From Mesostigma viride (taxonomy: Eukaryota > Streptophyta > Mesostigmatophyceae > Mesostigmatales > Mesostigmataceae): DNA of 40,922 bases. The first letter of the stretch is position 1. Each line of letters starts with the position of its first letter. Where the stretch lies: contig RPFO01000018.1 in the NCBI GenBank assembly GCA_009746045.1, positions 1 to 40,922 on the forward strand, in the 5' to 3' direction. Both the position numbers and the translations under genes were made by a program. The notes beneath the pieces were generated by a model that saw nothing but the letters and a program-made list of their open reading frames with translations, made no database searches and was not told where the DNA came from. Positions 19,621-28,437 of the stretch are shown here, one piece after another.

Positions 19621-20750
19621 CATTTATTTATTCATGCCATCACCCCCCACATTTAATTATTAATGCCAGCACCCCCCAACATTCATTTATTCATGCCATC
19701 ACACCCCCACATTCTTTTATTCATGCCATCACCCCCCACATTTATTTATTCATGCCATCACACCCCCACATTTAATTATTAATGCCAGCACCCCCCAACA
19801 TTCATTTATTCATGCCATCACACCCCCACATTCTTTTATTCATGGCAGCACCCCCCACATTTATTTATTCATGCCATCACCCCCCACATTCTTTTATTCA
19901 TGGCAGCACCCCCCACATTTATTTATTCATGCCATCACCCCCCACATTCTTTTATTCATGGCAGCACCCCCCACATTCATTTATTCATGCCATCACACCC
20001 CCACATTCTTTTATTCATGGCAGCACCCCCCACATTTATTTATTCATGCCATCACCCCCCCACATTTTATTAATGCCAGCACCCCCCAACATTCATTTAT
20101 TCATGCCATCACACCCCCACATTCTTTTATTCATGGCAGCACCCCCCACATTTATTTATTCATGCCATCACCCCCCACATTTTTTATTCATGCCAGCACC
20201 CCCCAACATTCATTTATTCATGCCATCACACCCCCACATTCTTTTATTCATGGCAGCACCCCCCACATTTATTTATTCATGCCATCACCCCCCACATTCT
20301 TTTATTCATGGCAGCACCCCCCAACATTCATTTATTCATGCCATCACACCCCCACATTCTTTTATTCATGGCAGCACCCCCCACATTTATTTATTCATGC
20401 CATCACCCCCCACATTCTTTTATTCATGGCAGCACCCCCCACATTTATTTATTCATGCCATCACCCCCCACATTCTTTTATTCATGGCAGCACCCCCCCA
20501 CATTTATTTATTCATGCCATCACCCCCCACATTTAATTATTAATGCCAGCACCCCCCAACATTCATTTATTCATGCCATCACACCCCCACATTCTTTTAT
20601 TCATGGCAGCACCCCCCCACATTTATTTATTCATGCCATCACCCCCCACATTTAATTATTAATGCCAGCACCCCCCCACATGCATTTATACATAGCATCC
20701 CCCCCCACATGTATTTATACGTAGCTTCCCCCCCCACATGTATTTATACG
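19621..20750. repeat. Minisatellite 2: about 36 copies of a 28-30-bp C-rich unit
   Basis: Units alternate between types: ATTTATTTATTCATGCCATC, ATTCTTTTATTCATGGCAGC and AATTATTAATGCCAGC, each followed by ACCCCCCAC-like runs. The last copies (20680-20750) read CCCCCACATGTATTTATACG, intermediate between this array and the reverse complement of minisatellite 1. The two arrays thus look related and head to head. Long frames here are repeat artefacts. Confidence 0.93.
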
Positions 20751-20759
20751 TGGTCGTAA

Positions 20760-21222
20760 GGGTCTCGCTGCGGGTAGACCCTCGGAATTTTGTTTTTGTA
20801 TTGACGTAAGGGTCTCGCTGCAGCGAGACCCCAAGGAATGTCAATTTTTCATGTTTTCATGATGGGGGGTCTTTCTTTTCTCACCCTTAAAATGATTTGT
20901 TTTTGTATCGGTGTTAGGGTCTCGCTGCAGCGAGACCCCTACGAATGTCGACTTTTAATGTTTGCAAGATGGGAGGGGCTTTCTTCGCTCACCCTAAAAA
21001 TTATTTGTTTTTGTTTGACGTTAGGGTCTCGCTGCAGCGAGACCCCAAGGAATGTATACTTTTTTATGTTTGCATGATGGGAGGTTGCTTGTTTTCGCTC
21101 ACCCTAAAAATGATTTGTTTTTGCTTGAAGTGAGGGTCTCGCTGCAGCGAGACGCCAAAGTTTTGCATTAAACTAAATGTCCCTTTTAGAATCCACGAAA
21201 GGGTCTAGCTGCAGCGAGACCC
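20760..21222. repeat. Six palindromes in a ~108-bp tandem array upstream of the plus-strand gene
   Basis: Copies at 20760-20781 (right arm GGGTAGACCC), 20810-20831, 20917-20938, 21024-21045, 21134-21155 and 21201-21222. The middle four are perfect or nearly so (TCGC/GCGA arms) and lie in 107-110-bp repeats that also share AAGGAATGT, ATGTTT(G/T)CATGATGGGAGG, CTCACCCT(T)AAAA and TGATTTGTTTTTG. The last copy is 78 bp from the ATG at 21300. A promoter-array role is inferred from position. Confidence 0.9.
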
Positions 21223-21299
21223 TCCCCATCGTTTTTCTGCCGGCGATTCAGATTCTGAATGACATTTGTGAAACTTGCTTTTTTGATATTGTTCTGCAG

Positions 21300-22487
21300 A
21301 TGTCGTCCTCCTATTCCGATTCTGTCAAGGCCACTCCCGTTTCACCCAAGATGACGTCGAACACCTCGCCGGACCGAACGGCAACGGAGGAGTTTCCTCC
21401 GTTGCAGTTCGGTCCCGTAAAAGATCTTGCGAGGTCCCCCCCACCGAGTCCCCTCGCCCTCCAAGTCCAACTTGCCCCCCAGCGAGTTGGACAGAATTAT
21501 ACCCCCCAACCCTCTCGCTGCTGCGTCTCGCGCTCCGTCCCGCTCTCCGCCCCGTAAGTCTCCATCGCCGCCCCCCAAGTCGGCCGGAGCTACTGCGTCC
21601 CGCTCGCCGCCCCGCAAGTCCCCCAAGTCCCCCGCAACTGCGACCCGTTCGCCGAACCGCAAGTCCCCCTCTCCGCCCAAAGTTCCCCCCGCTACCGCGT
21701 CCCGCTCTCCTTCTCGCAAGTCCCCCTCGCCGTCAACCAAGAACCCCGCAACTGCGTCCCGCTCGCCGTCCCGCTCTGCTTCCCCCAAGTCCCGCTCGCC
21801 GCCACCCAAGTCCCCCGCTGCTGCGTCCCGCTCGCCGTCCCCCAAGCATTCCAGTTCTAAGCGTAAGCCTGCGGCCGAGTGGGTAGAGGAAGACGACCGC
21901 ACCAAAGAGCTCAGGAAGCTGAGGAAGTCTATCAGTGAGCTTGTTGAGGAGGACGAGCGCGATCAGACTAACGGGAGGCCTGAAGACCCGGAATCGCCGG
22001 TTCGGGAGTCGCGTCAGAAGCGGTTGTCCGATTTGTTAGCAATGGCCGCAAGCTTTGCTGACGAATACGCGGCTCTCGACAAGAAGGACAAGGAGAAGGA
22101 GAAGGCGGAGAGGGAGGCCATCGAGAAGGCGGAGAGGGAGAGGGTGGAGAGGGAGGAGAAGGAGAGGCTGGAGAAGGCGGAGAGGGAGGAGGAGGAGAGG
22201 GAGTACAAGGAGAAAAAGGCTGCCCAGGAGAAGGAGCACAGGATCCTGGTGGCGAAGCAGAAGGAGGAGGCGAAGAAGAAGACGGAGGCGGCAGCGAAGG
22301 AATTCTTGCGGAGGAGGCCGCTCTTTTTTTGCAGATGCGACAGGAGAGGATGAAGGCGGAAGAGGCCGCGAGGAAGATGGAGGAGGCTGCGAGGAAGGAG
22401 GAGGAGGCTGCGAAGGCAGTTGAGGGGGAGAAGGACGAGAACGGGAGCCCACCCCTTCTTCACGAAGGATTTTCAGTCGATTATCAG
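21300..22487 (+). CDS. Cargo gene, exon 1: SR/P-repeat and charged coiled coil
   Basis: ATG at 21300 (preceded by TTCTGCAG, which looks like a 3' splice site, so an untranslated upstream exon is possible). It starts MSSSYSDSVKATPVSPKM, then a Ser/Arg/Pro repeat region with units like SRSPSRKSPSP (about 21440-21870), then AEWVEEDDRTKELRKL and a Lys/Glu-rich single-helix or coiled-coil region (22080-22440, for example EKAEREAIEKAERERVEREE). It ends at CAG before GTATGT (22488). Two frame changes are needed: +1 near 21430 beside a C-run and -1 near 22310; they cancel, leaving 1,188 bp, a multiple of three. Function unknown; SR-like tails and charged coils suggest a nuclear, RNA- or chromatin-associated protein, by composition only. 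Confidence 0.6.
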
Positions 22488-22585
22488 GTATGTTTATTAA
22501 TGTGAGACGTACATTTTTCAGATGGCTTGAACGGCGTGTGTGTATCGTAGAAAGGGTGGGATTTTATGTCATACATTGATCGTAA

Positions 22586-22606
22586 GGGTCTAGCTGCGGA
22601 GAGACG
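22586..22606. repeat. Palindrome copy in cargo-gene intron 1
   Basis: GGGTCTAGC, TGCGG, AGAGACG inside the intron 22488-22674; the centre is TGCG instead of TGCA. Confidence 0.7.
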
Positions 22607-22674
22607 TTGACCTAGGAGTTAAGGTTGTTGACGACGACGATGTGTGGCCTTTTTTTTACTCTTGTTGTCTGCAG

Positions 22675-23724
22675 CCCGACACGCTGGCCATTCTGAAACA
22701 GTACCTGGCTCAGACTGAGTCTGAGGCTGGGGTGAGTCGTAAAGCCGAAAAGGGCTTGAGAGGCTTGATCCGCTTTCTTTCGGCCGAGATAGCGTTTGCA
22801 GAGAAGTCCGGTGTCGTCGTGGACCGTCCGGAGTCGGCACACATAATTTGGAAGAACGACCGCCTGGGCCGTCTTGCATTGTTCGAAGCCACACAGCGAG
22901 CCATTCATGGGAAGAGGGTCGTTGGTGACGACATGTATGAGGTTTTGAAGATCGCGCAGTCGTGCATCCTTAATCTGAAGGAGGATGTCGGACGTTACTT
23001 TCCCCGTCGTGCTTTAATATGGTCGACGCTCTTTGATGAGGTTGAAAAGTTCGAGGTCCACATTGGCTTCACATGCATCGAGGCTTCCTATATGGAAACC
23101 TTGAAAACCACTGCGTTGCATCAGCTCTTTAAACTCATGACTGGAGATATGAGAGCGGATTCGAGGGCTTCACTGTCGGAAGATGAAGTGTTTGATATTG
23201 TCAGGCAAGGATTTGTTGACACGTCCAACAGTGACTATATCGTAATTGTGCCGGGAAGAATGAATGACGTAGGAGGATTGGAGGAGCGCGCACATGAAGT
23301 GATCGCGCATTTGGACATGGCAAGAGACCACTTACTGCAATCTTTTGTTAAGTGGCGGACTGACTTTCTTGTCAGCCCGGACGCCAGCCTTTCGCGGGAA
23401 GCGGTCGCTTTCTTTTTGGATTGGGCTGGACAGGTGATCCAAAGTTTCCGGCACCGGGAGGACTTCCATGTTATTCAGACATATAAGCCATACCGGGAAG
23501 TCGTCCAGGAATGGTTGGATCAAATCTCGTTGGTTGATTGTCTCCAGAGTATCCGAACCAAGACAGACACGGAGTGGTCTGATTTAGAGGCGGGAGGCCA
23601 TTGGCAGTCCCTCGAGTTGTTCTTCGAGGCGGAATTGAGGCGGCAACTGGAAAAGGAGAGAGCCCATCAAGTGCCGATATGGCCTTTGGGGAAGATTTTG
23701 AGGAGGTGGAAGTTCTACGTTTCG
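22675..23724 (+). CDS. Cargo gene, exon 2: helical domain of unknown function
   Basis: 350 codons, uninterrupted, phase 0 at both ends (3' splice site TTGTTGTCTGCAG; 5' splice site TCG then GTACGT). The protein is mostly helical with Trp/His spots: LAILKQYLAQTESEAG, AHIIWKNDRLGRLALFEATQ, RRALIWSTLFDEVEKFEVH, SLSREAVAFFLDWAGQVIQS, WKFYVS. No catalytic signature, zinc site or membrane segment is seen. It is the longest clean coding block in the gene. No family is recognised. The good splice signals and preserved phase make it a real exon rather than a chance frame. Confidence 0.75.
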
Positions 23725-23831
23725 GTACGTTAACTTGCCGATATCGTTTATCGATTTGGGTTGTTTCCATTCCCTGAATAGGGCTCTATATGCTGACCAA
23801 CCTTCATGGTTTGTCCTGTCATATCATGCAG

Positions 23832-23894
23832 GGGGGCTCCATGCCAGGGGACGTATCGGAGGATTTACCTAATTTGTCAGACTTGGTTGATAAG
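23832..23894 (+). CDS. Cargo gene, exon 3 (21 codons)
   Basis: 63 bp, phase 0: GGSMPGDVSEDLPNLSDLVDK. Borders are ATCATGCAG on the left and AAG followed by GTGGGT on the right. An acidic linker; function unknown. Confidence 0.6.
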
Positions 23895-23935
23895 GTGGGT
23901 GCTTGTCCGTCGAGTTTCCACGAGCATCTTACATG

Positions 23936-23957
23936 GGGTCTAGCTGCAGGTAGACCC
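23936..23957. repeat. Palindrome copy in cargo-gene intron 3
   Basis: GGGTCTAGC, TGCAGG, TAGACCC inside the intron 23895-24031. Confidence 0.8.
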
Positions 23958-24031
23958 TCACCCTTTTATTGAGACTGACATGTTCGGCTAATTTCAACGG
24001 TGCCCCCAACCAATCTGTTGTCTTTTTTCAG

Positions 24032-24094
24032 GGGGCGGCTGCGGCGATGGCTGTTGACAGTGCTGGTATTTGGTCTGGACTCGAGATGGAAATG
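24032..24094 (+). CDS. Cargo gene, exon 4 (21 codons)
   Basis: 63 bp, phase 0, again 21 codons: GAAAAMAVDSAGIWSGLEMEM, between TTTTTTCAG and ATG followed by GTAAGC. Function unknown. The identical length to exon 3 is noticeable. Confidence 0.6.
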
Positions 24095-24218
24095 GTAAGC
24101 ATTAAACGATATCCGGATGTCTGCATTTCGCCTGAAGTTTTAGTGAGCGCATTATGCGAAATATACAAATATCGACTAATTTTGATTTCCAATGAGCTGT
24201 CGTATTCGGTGTTGACAG

Positions 24219-24347
24219 GCGGGGGGTTTGGCCTCAGCAGGCGCTGCCGGAGAGGAAGAAAACGCTGGAGGAGATGAGGATGGGGGGGATGAAAACGCTG
24301 GAGGAGATGAGGATGGGGGAGACGCTGAGGGAGAAGTGGCTGTGCAG
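24219..24347 (+). CDS. Cargo gene, exon 5: acidic repeat
   Basis: 43 codons, phase 0, with an internal duplication: ENAGGDEDGGD occurs twice in a row, followed by AEGEVAVQ. The 3' splice site is GTGTTGACAG and the 5' site CAG then GTACGT. An acidic, Gly-rich linker; the repeat is at DNA level too (about 30 bp), so this exon may be expanding like the minisatellites. Confidence 0.6.
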
Positions 24348-24392
24348 GTACGTTCATCCGCCGCGAGTTCGTGTGATTTTTTTCGTGCTGAG

Positions 24393-24414
24393 GGGTATCT
24401 CCGCAGAGAGACGA
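24393..24414. repeat. Palindrome copy in cargo-gene intron 5
   Basis: GGGTATCTC, CGCAG, AGAGACG inside the intron 24348-24473; a diverged copy. Confidence 0.65.
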
Positions 24415-24473
24415 TGGTGCAACAATCGAACTGAGGTCAAGTCCCTTCTTGTTCGTTTTTTTTTGTCATGCAG

Positions 24474-25012
24474 GCGGGGGCTGTCGCTGGGGGTACTGCG
24501 GGGGGAAGGCGGCGAAGCCCCATTGACAGTATGAAAGGGAAAAGCTGGATTCCCGCAAGAAGGTTGCGAAGGATCATATTATTGCTGTTGGCCTGATCAT
24601 GCTTAAGTCTCCGCCCGATGGCGTCGATTCGGAGGGACCTGCGGGGTCCGAGTTTCGCAAGTACCTGACACGACTTGAGGCGGAAGTCGATGCCGATTTC
24701 GATACGGAGGTGTTGGGTGACGCTACCTTTAAGAGTGAATTGGCATATGAATTCGCAAATCTGGTGAAGTCGAAAGCCACCAAGAATTTCAAGTGGCAGC
24801 CTAAGGAGTACTCAGAGGCAAAGGTTGACAAGATCGAGAAATTCATGAAGGCTGATTTTCGTCGTCGGGCCGCTGAGGGAAAAAGGGCGCTGAATGCGGT
24901 GGCAAAGGCCAACAGTAAGAAGAACGCGGAGGCGAAGGCGGCGGAGAAGGAGGCGAAGAAGGCGGAGAAGGAGAAGGCTAAGGAGGCCAAGAAGCAGCAG
25001 AAAACTGGACAG
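24474..25012 (+). CDS. Cargo gene, exon 6: small helical domain and basic Lys-rich tail
   Basis: Starts AGAVAGGTAGGRRRSP after TTTTGTCATGCAG. The frame must shift by one missing base near 24500-24530 (or a short intron ends at TTGACAG 24529) to read YEREKLDSRKKVAKDH and continue through LKSPPDGVDSEG, a helical region (EFRKYLTRLEAEVDADFD, SELAYEFANLVKSKATK) and an Ala/Lys/Glu-rich helix (24900-25000). It ends CAG before GTACGA. Its length, 539 bp, is one short of a multiple of three, which fits a single lost base in an otherwise phase-0 gene. Function unknown. Confidence 0.6.
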
Positions 25013-25033
25013 GTACGATTGTTGTGAAAATTT

Positions 25034-25055
25034 AGACCTCTCGCTGCGGGTAGAC
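25034..25055. repeat. Palindrome copy in cargo-gene intron 6
   Basis: ACCTCTCGC, TGCGGG, TAGACGC inside the intron 25013-25201; a diverged copy. Confidence 0.6.
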
Positions 25056-25201
25056 GCTGACCGGCTGCGGGACTTGGTGTTTAGTGTCAGTAAGGTACTA
25101 TTCCAACAGAACTTTGTTCGTCCCTGAACAGGATGTCGTGGTCGGCCTAAAGATTACTGACTTGAGCAAATCCTGCGGTCCTTTTCGATTTTTTACTTCA
25201 G

Positions 25202-26366
25202 GATGACGGGGGGGACGAAGACGCCACGGTGGAGAAGAAGTTACCTGGTCATGACGCCGTGTTCGCGCTGGTGAAGGATATGCTCAAGTACTGCTCGAGT
25301 AGGCGGATGGCGGACGTCGATGACCTGCCAAACTGGCCCGAGTTCTCCCCCTTTCTTGAGCTGCTCCGGTCACTCAACAAGCTTTTTAAGGAGGGGGTGC
25401 TCACGAGCAGTGGGAACCCGGACACCGACCCTATCATTGAAAGCTGGAAGCCTTCGAAAAAGGTCGACTCGAACAAGGAGGTCAGGGACCAGAACATCCG
25501 GAAGGCCAATTCTCTCAGGGAAACGCGTTGGATTCGGCCGGCCGATTTTCAGCAGACCGGATGTTTCAGTATGCGGATCCAGACGGTCAACGCGCTTATT
25601 TTGCCAGAGGCTTTGAGGCAGCGGCGTTTAAACCTTGAAACCATTAAGGAGAACGCCCGCATTCTCCTCAATGCGCGGGACAACGCCTTGCACTTCAAGG
25701 TTGTTGTCCCGGTCTGGCAGTTCCCTTTCCAGGCGCTTGCCGAATCTCAACCTGACCTGTTCGACAAGCAAATCTTGTGCATGCCGGATTTCGTCAAGTG
25801 GCTGAAGCATTACCACGGCGCCAAGATTGACGCGGAGGATGTGGGGTCCAGGTACTTCCGGCCCCTTTCGGATACTGAAGTCGACGTGTGGCTTAACACG
25901 GAGTCCACCACCTCTTTCCTCGCGAGAGGACTTGAGTGGCGTACCTACGCCAGGTGGACGAGGTGGCCGCAGTTTTGCCTCAGGAGATCGAGGGCAGTCG
26001 GCAAGTTTTCAACCTGCTGTGCAATACTGCGATGAAGTCCTACGATCCGAAATTTTTTGAGGAACGGGACCGGTACCGTATCTGGTTCTCCGGTACGCGG
26101 TGGTGGATGGGAACCACTACTTTAAGGGGTTAAAGTCGTTTCTCAGGGGGCCGGATGGCGGGTGGGGAGAGGTTCGGGCAATGATGTGCGAGGGTGGGGC
26201 GGAGTCCAATTTCGCAAGTACTCCTAAGGAGGCGGAGCACGCCTTCCAGGACCTGTTGCGGAAATTCCGTGGTGGTTACATGGGTACGAACGTCATTCTT
26301 CTCAAGGGTGGCGACCTGCTCCCGTCGTGGAGTGAGCTCGAAATCTACCTAAGGCAAAAGAAGATG
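25202..26366 (+). CDS. Cargo gene, exon 7: domain of unknown function with two frame breaks
   Basis: After TTTTTACTTCAG it reads DDGGDEDATVEKKLPGH, then a globular region (DMLKYCSSRRMADVDDLPNW, FSMRIQTVNALILPEALRQR, LHFKVVVPVWQFPFQALAES). Near 25925-25940 and again near 26065-26100 one base appears to be missing; the later frames read VAYLRQVDEVAAVLPQEIE and VVDGNHYFKGLKSFLRG through to RQKKM. The frame then meets ATGTAAGC; with one more G this would be ATG then GTAAGC, the same donor as exon 4, so the apparent stop at 26367-26369 may be an artefact and the exon may splice on to 26621. Function unknown; no family recognised. Confidence 0.55.
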
Positions 26367-26385
26367 TAAGCTATCTATTTTGGCA

Positions 26386-26563
26386 GGGTCTAGCTGCGGG
26401 TAGACCCTCGGAATTTTCGTGGTTGTTTTTTGTGTGCGCTTCAAGTTTTTTGCGAGGGTCTCGCTGCAGCTAGACCCTCTCCTTTTTTTTGTTGGAATTT
26501 TCGTTGCGTATTGTCGGCCGTTTCTTTTTCGAATTTTGTTAGGGTCTATCCGCAGCTATACCC
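26386..26563. repeat. Three palindromes between cargo exons 7 and 8
   Basis: Copies at 26386-26407 (TAGC, right arm GGGTAGACCC), 26456-26477 (TCGC/GCTA) and 26542-26563 (TATCC, GCTATACCCC). They fill the 250-bp non-coding stretch 26367-26620. Short words such as CGGAATTTT after the first are shared with the copy at 20760. Confidence 0.82.
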
Positions 26564-26620
26564 CTCGCCTTTTATGACTGAGTTTTGTCGTTGCTCGCTC
26601 GATGTTAATTGATGTCGCAG

Positions 26621-27628
26621 GCGGTGCTGACCGGCAAGCTGGAGAAGCTGTTCGACATCGCCAAGGGGGCGAATTCGGAGGACTTAGCCGTGGCGGATCG
26701 TACGCTGGGCCAGGCGTTGCTTGACGTGTGGAACTACAACAAGCTATATCTATACGGCAAAGTCACGCGTGGGAAGGGCCACTATATTGCGGATGGCCAC
26801 TACACCAATCTGCTCACGTACATCCTCCCGGCTATGCGGCAAGCGGGGGGAAGGGAAGGGAATGTGGAGCCGGCAGCGGTGGATGTACACGAGGAGGAAG
26901 CAGAAGGAAAGAAAAAGCCGGCCCACAGCATTGCTTCAGTGCATTCCGCTTACAGTCGCACGCTGGCCAACACGTTTCTCCGTCTGACACAGGAGCAGAC
27001 TGATGATCCTGCCTCAACGAAACCCGCGCCTGAGGAGGTGATGATGCAAAGGTGCAAATTCGCCAATGCAGAGGGGGAGAAGAAAGGCCAGAAGGTCTCT
27101 TGGACTTCTTTCAGGAACTTGGCCAGCCTTCCTATGATGGACGCCGTGATCGATTGCATCATGAGCTGCCAGGTTGGACCGGAAAAGCTCACCAAGTTGG
27201 TGGAGATCGCCAAGGATGTGCTGGAGTGCCTGCGGCTGACCATTTGCGCCAGATTCAAGGAGGATGTGACGCTGGAAGCGCGATGCAAGGACGCAAATGG
27301 CAAGGAGTTTGTGGCGTCTCATATTTTCGAACTCGTCTTCAATCTCCATCCTCTCGCTCGGCCGGTCGGCAGGAAGGAGATTGTGGCCAGATACCGGGAA
27401 TTTTGGGATGTGGCCGTCATCATAACGAGGAACATCGCCTACCTTCTTAAAGCCAAAAAACACGCCGCACATCTGAGGATTCCGAGAAAGGATATCAGTA
27501 ATGGCAAGATCGACTTTCAGGAGATTCTGCTAAAAGAGAGCGAGGACAAGACGGTGGGTTTGGCACTTTTGCTCCGGAAGCGTTCAGGAAGTACGCTCCA
27601 AAAGTTGGATTACTCGAAGGGGGGGTGA
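26621..27628 (+). CDS. Cargo gene, exon 8 (or start of a separate gene at ATG 26612)
   Basis: Follows GATGTCGCAG, a usable 3' splice site in phase 0; alternatively translation starts at the ATG inside it (26612). About 310 clean codons: AVLTGKLEKLFDIAKGANSE, RTLGQALLDVWNYNKLYLYG, SAYSRTLANTFLRLTQEQ, FRNLASLPMMDAVIDCIM, CARFKEDVTLEARCKDANG, FWDVAVIITRNIAYLLKAKK and EILLKESEDK. Helical, no catalytic motif seen. The frame given ends at 27628 after a Ser/Lys tail, but a -1 frame from about 27545 reads GGFGTFAPEAFRKYAPKVG, which looks more protein-like, so a base is probably missing there. Function unknown. Confidence 0.6.
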   Translation, partial: AVLTGKLEKLFDIAKGANSEDLAVADRTLGQALLDVWNYNKLYLYGKVTRGKGHYIADGHYTNLLTYILPAMRQAGGREGNVEPAAVDVHEEEAEGKKKPAHSIASVHSAYSRTLANTFLRLTQEQTDDPASTKPAPEEVMMQRCKFANAEGEKKGQKVSWTSFRNLASLPMMDAVIDCIMSCQVGPEKLTKLVEIAKDVLECLRLTICARFKEDVTLEARCKDANGKEFVASHIFELVFNLHPLARPVGRKEIVARYREFWDVAVIITRNIAYLLKAKKHAAHLRIPRKDISNGKIDFQEILLKESEDKTVGLALLLRKRSGSTLQKLDYSKGG

Positions 27629-27960
27629 AGGAGGCGGCGATGAAGGGGCCGGTGAAGGGGCTGGAGAAGGGATCGAAGGGGAAGGGGAAGGGGAAGGAGA
27701 CGGAGGCGAAGAGGAGGAGGAGGCGAAGGAGGAGGAGGAGTGGGACGTGAAGTATGAGTGGCAGAGTGTGGACTGGGGCCGTCGCCGGGTCTGGTTTTGC
27801 TGTCAGGCTAGACGGTGATGATGATGACAAGTCGCTCGTCAAGCAGGTGGCAGGCGAGGTTGCCTCAGCTTCAGCCCGCCCCTTTCCCTTGGGCAGGTCC
27901 CTTCCGTGCCTGAGCCTGCTGAACTTGGCGAACATTTGGGGTGATAAGTGGAGTAACTTT
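27629..27960 (+). CDS. Cargo gene, acidic low-complexity coding stretch, frame uncertain
   Basis: Purine-rich DNA that in one frame encodes Gly/Glu runs then EEEEAKEEEEWDVKYEWQ, and in the next frame SGFAVRLDGDDDDKSLVKQV. It is probably coding continuing from 26621, but at least two frame shifts or a small intron are needed and I cannot place them. No function can be proposed. Confidence 0.35.
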
Positions 27961-28437
27961 CAGAGAGGGTGGTGGGCGTTCGGTCCTTGCCCGAAGCTTC
28001 GACATTCCCCAACCGGGCGGGATGTACGATAATGTGCTGAAGGCTTGCGCCCACGACTTTTTCTCCAGGTTCGAACCGATGGTGATCGTGTTTGGTACCG
28101 AGACGGAGATTAAGGGGTTTCAAGAGATAGTGGAAAGGATCGGGAAAGGGAGTGAATTGTGGGAGCGGCTTGAACAGGGGGAAGGTGATGGGGGGCCTAG
28201 GCTCGGAAGGGCGAAGAAGCGAAAAGCTTCCCACGAAGCTGGGGGATCGTCCGCCGTGGTGGAGAGGGATGACCAACAGTTGTTGGAGGGAGGGGATGGA
28301 GGGGATGGAGGTCCGGCAGGAGGGTCTAACCGCGGAGAGACCCCCGTCGAGGTCAGAACGCAGCAGGCCGAACAGAGACGGGGCCTGAAGGTGATTCGGA
28401 TCCGCCTGCGGCGAAGAAGCCCGCTTCTCAAGTGACT
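27961..28437 (+). CDS. Cargo gene, block with a small globular domain
   Basis: Frame open from before 27961 to the stop at 28435. The best part reads REGGGRSVLARSFDIPQPGG, MYDNVLKACAHDFFSRFEPM, VIVFGTETEIKGFQEIVERI and then a basic, Gly-rich tail with RAKKRKASHEAGG, which looks like a nuclear localisation signal. CTTTCAG at 27958-27964 could be a 3' splice site. A palindrome at 28322-28343 falls in this block and may mark a small intron; past it the frame changes by -1 to that of the next block. Function unknown. Confidence 0.5.
28322..28343. repeat. Palindrome copy near a frame change in the cargo gene
   Basis: GGGTCTAAC, CGCGG, AGAGACCCC. This is the only clear copy that overlaps an open coding frame, and the frame changes just downstream, so it may lie in an unrecognised intron. 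A further weak match (GGGTCTACC, TGCGAG) occurs at 29074. Confidence 0.65.

Noticed and set aside
19782-20655. Open frames through the C-rich minisatellite
   Set aside because: Same reason: a repeat artefact, with no domain outside the repeat.
17345-20750. Telomeric repeats
   Set aside because: The unit is about 30 bp, the arrays are internal to a transposon and in opposite orientation; there is no short TTAGGG- or TTTAGGG-like unit.
8697-28343. CRISPR array made of the palindromic repeats
   Set aside because: Spacing is irregular (50 bp to kilobases), copies lie in introns and promoters, arms vary, there are no uniform spacers and no cas-like genes; the host is eukaryotic.
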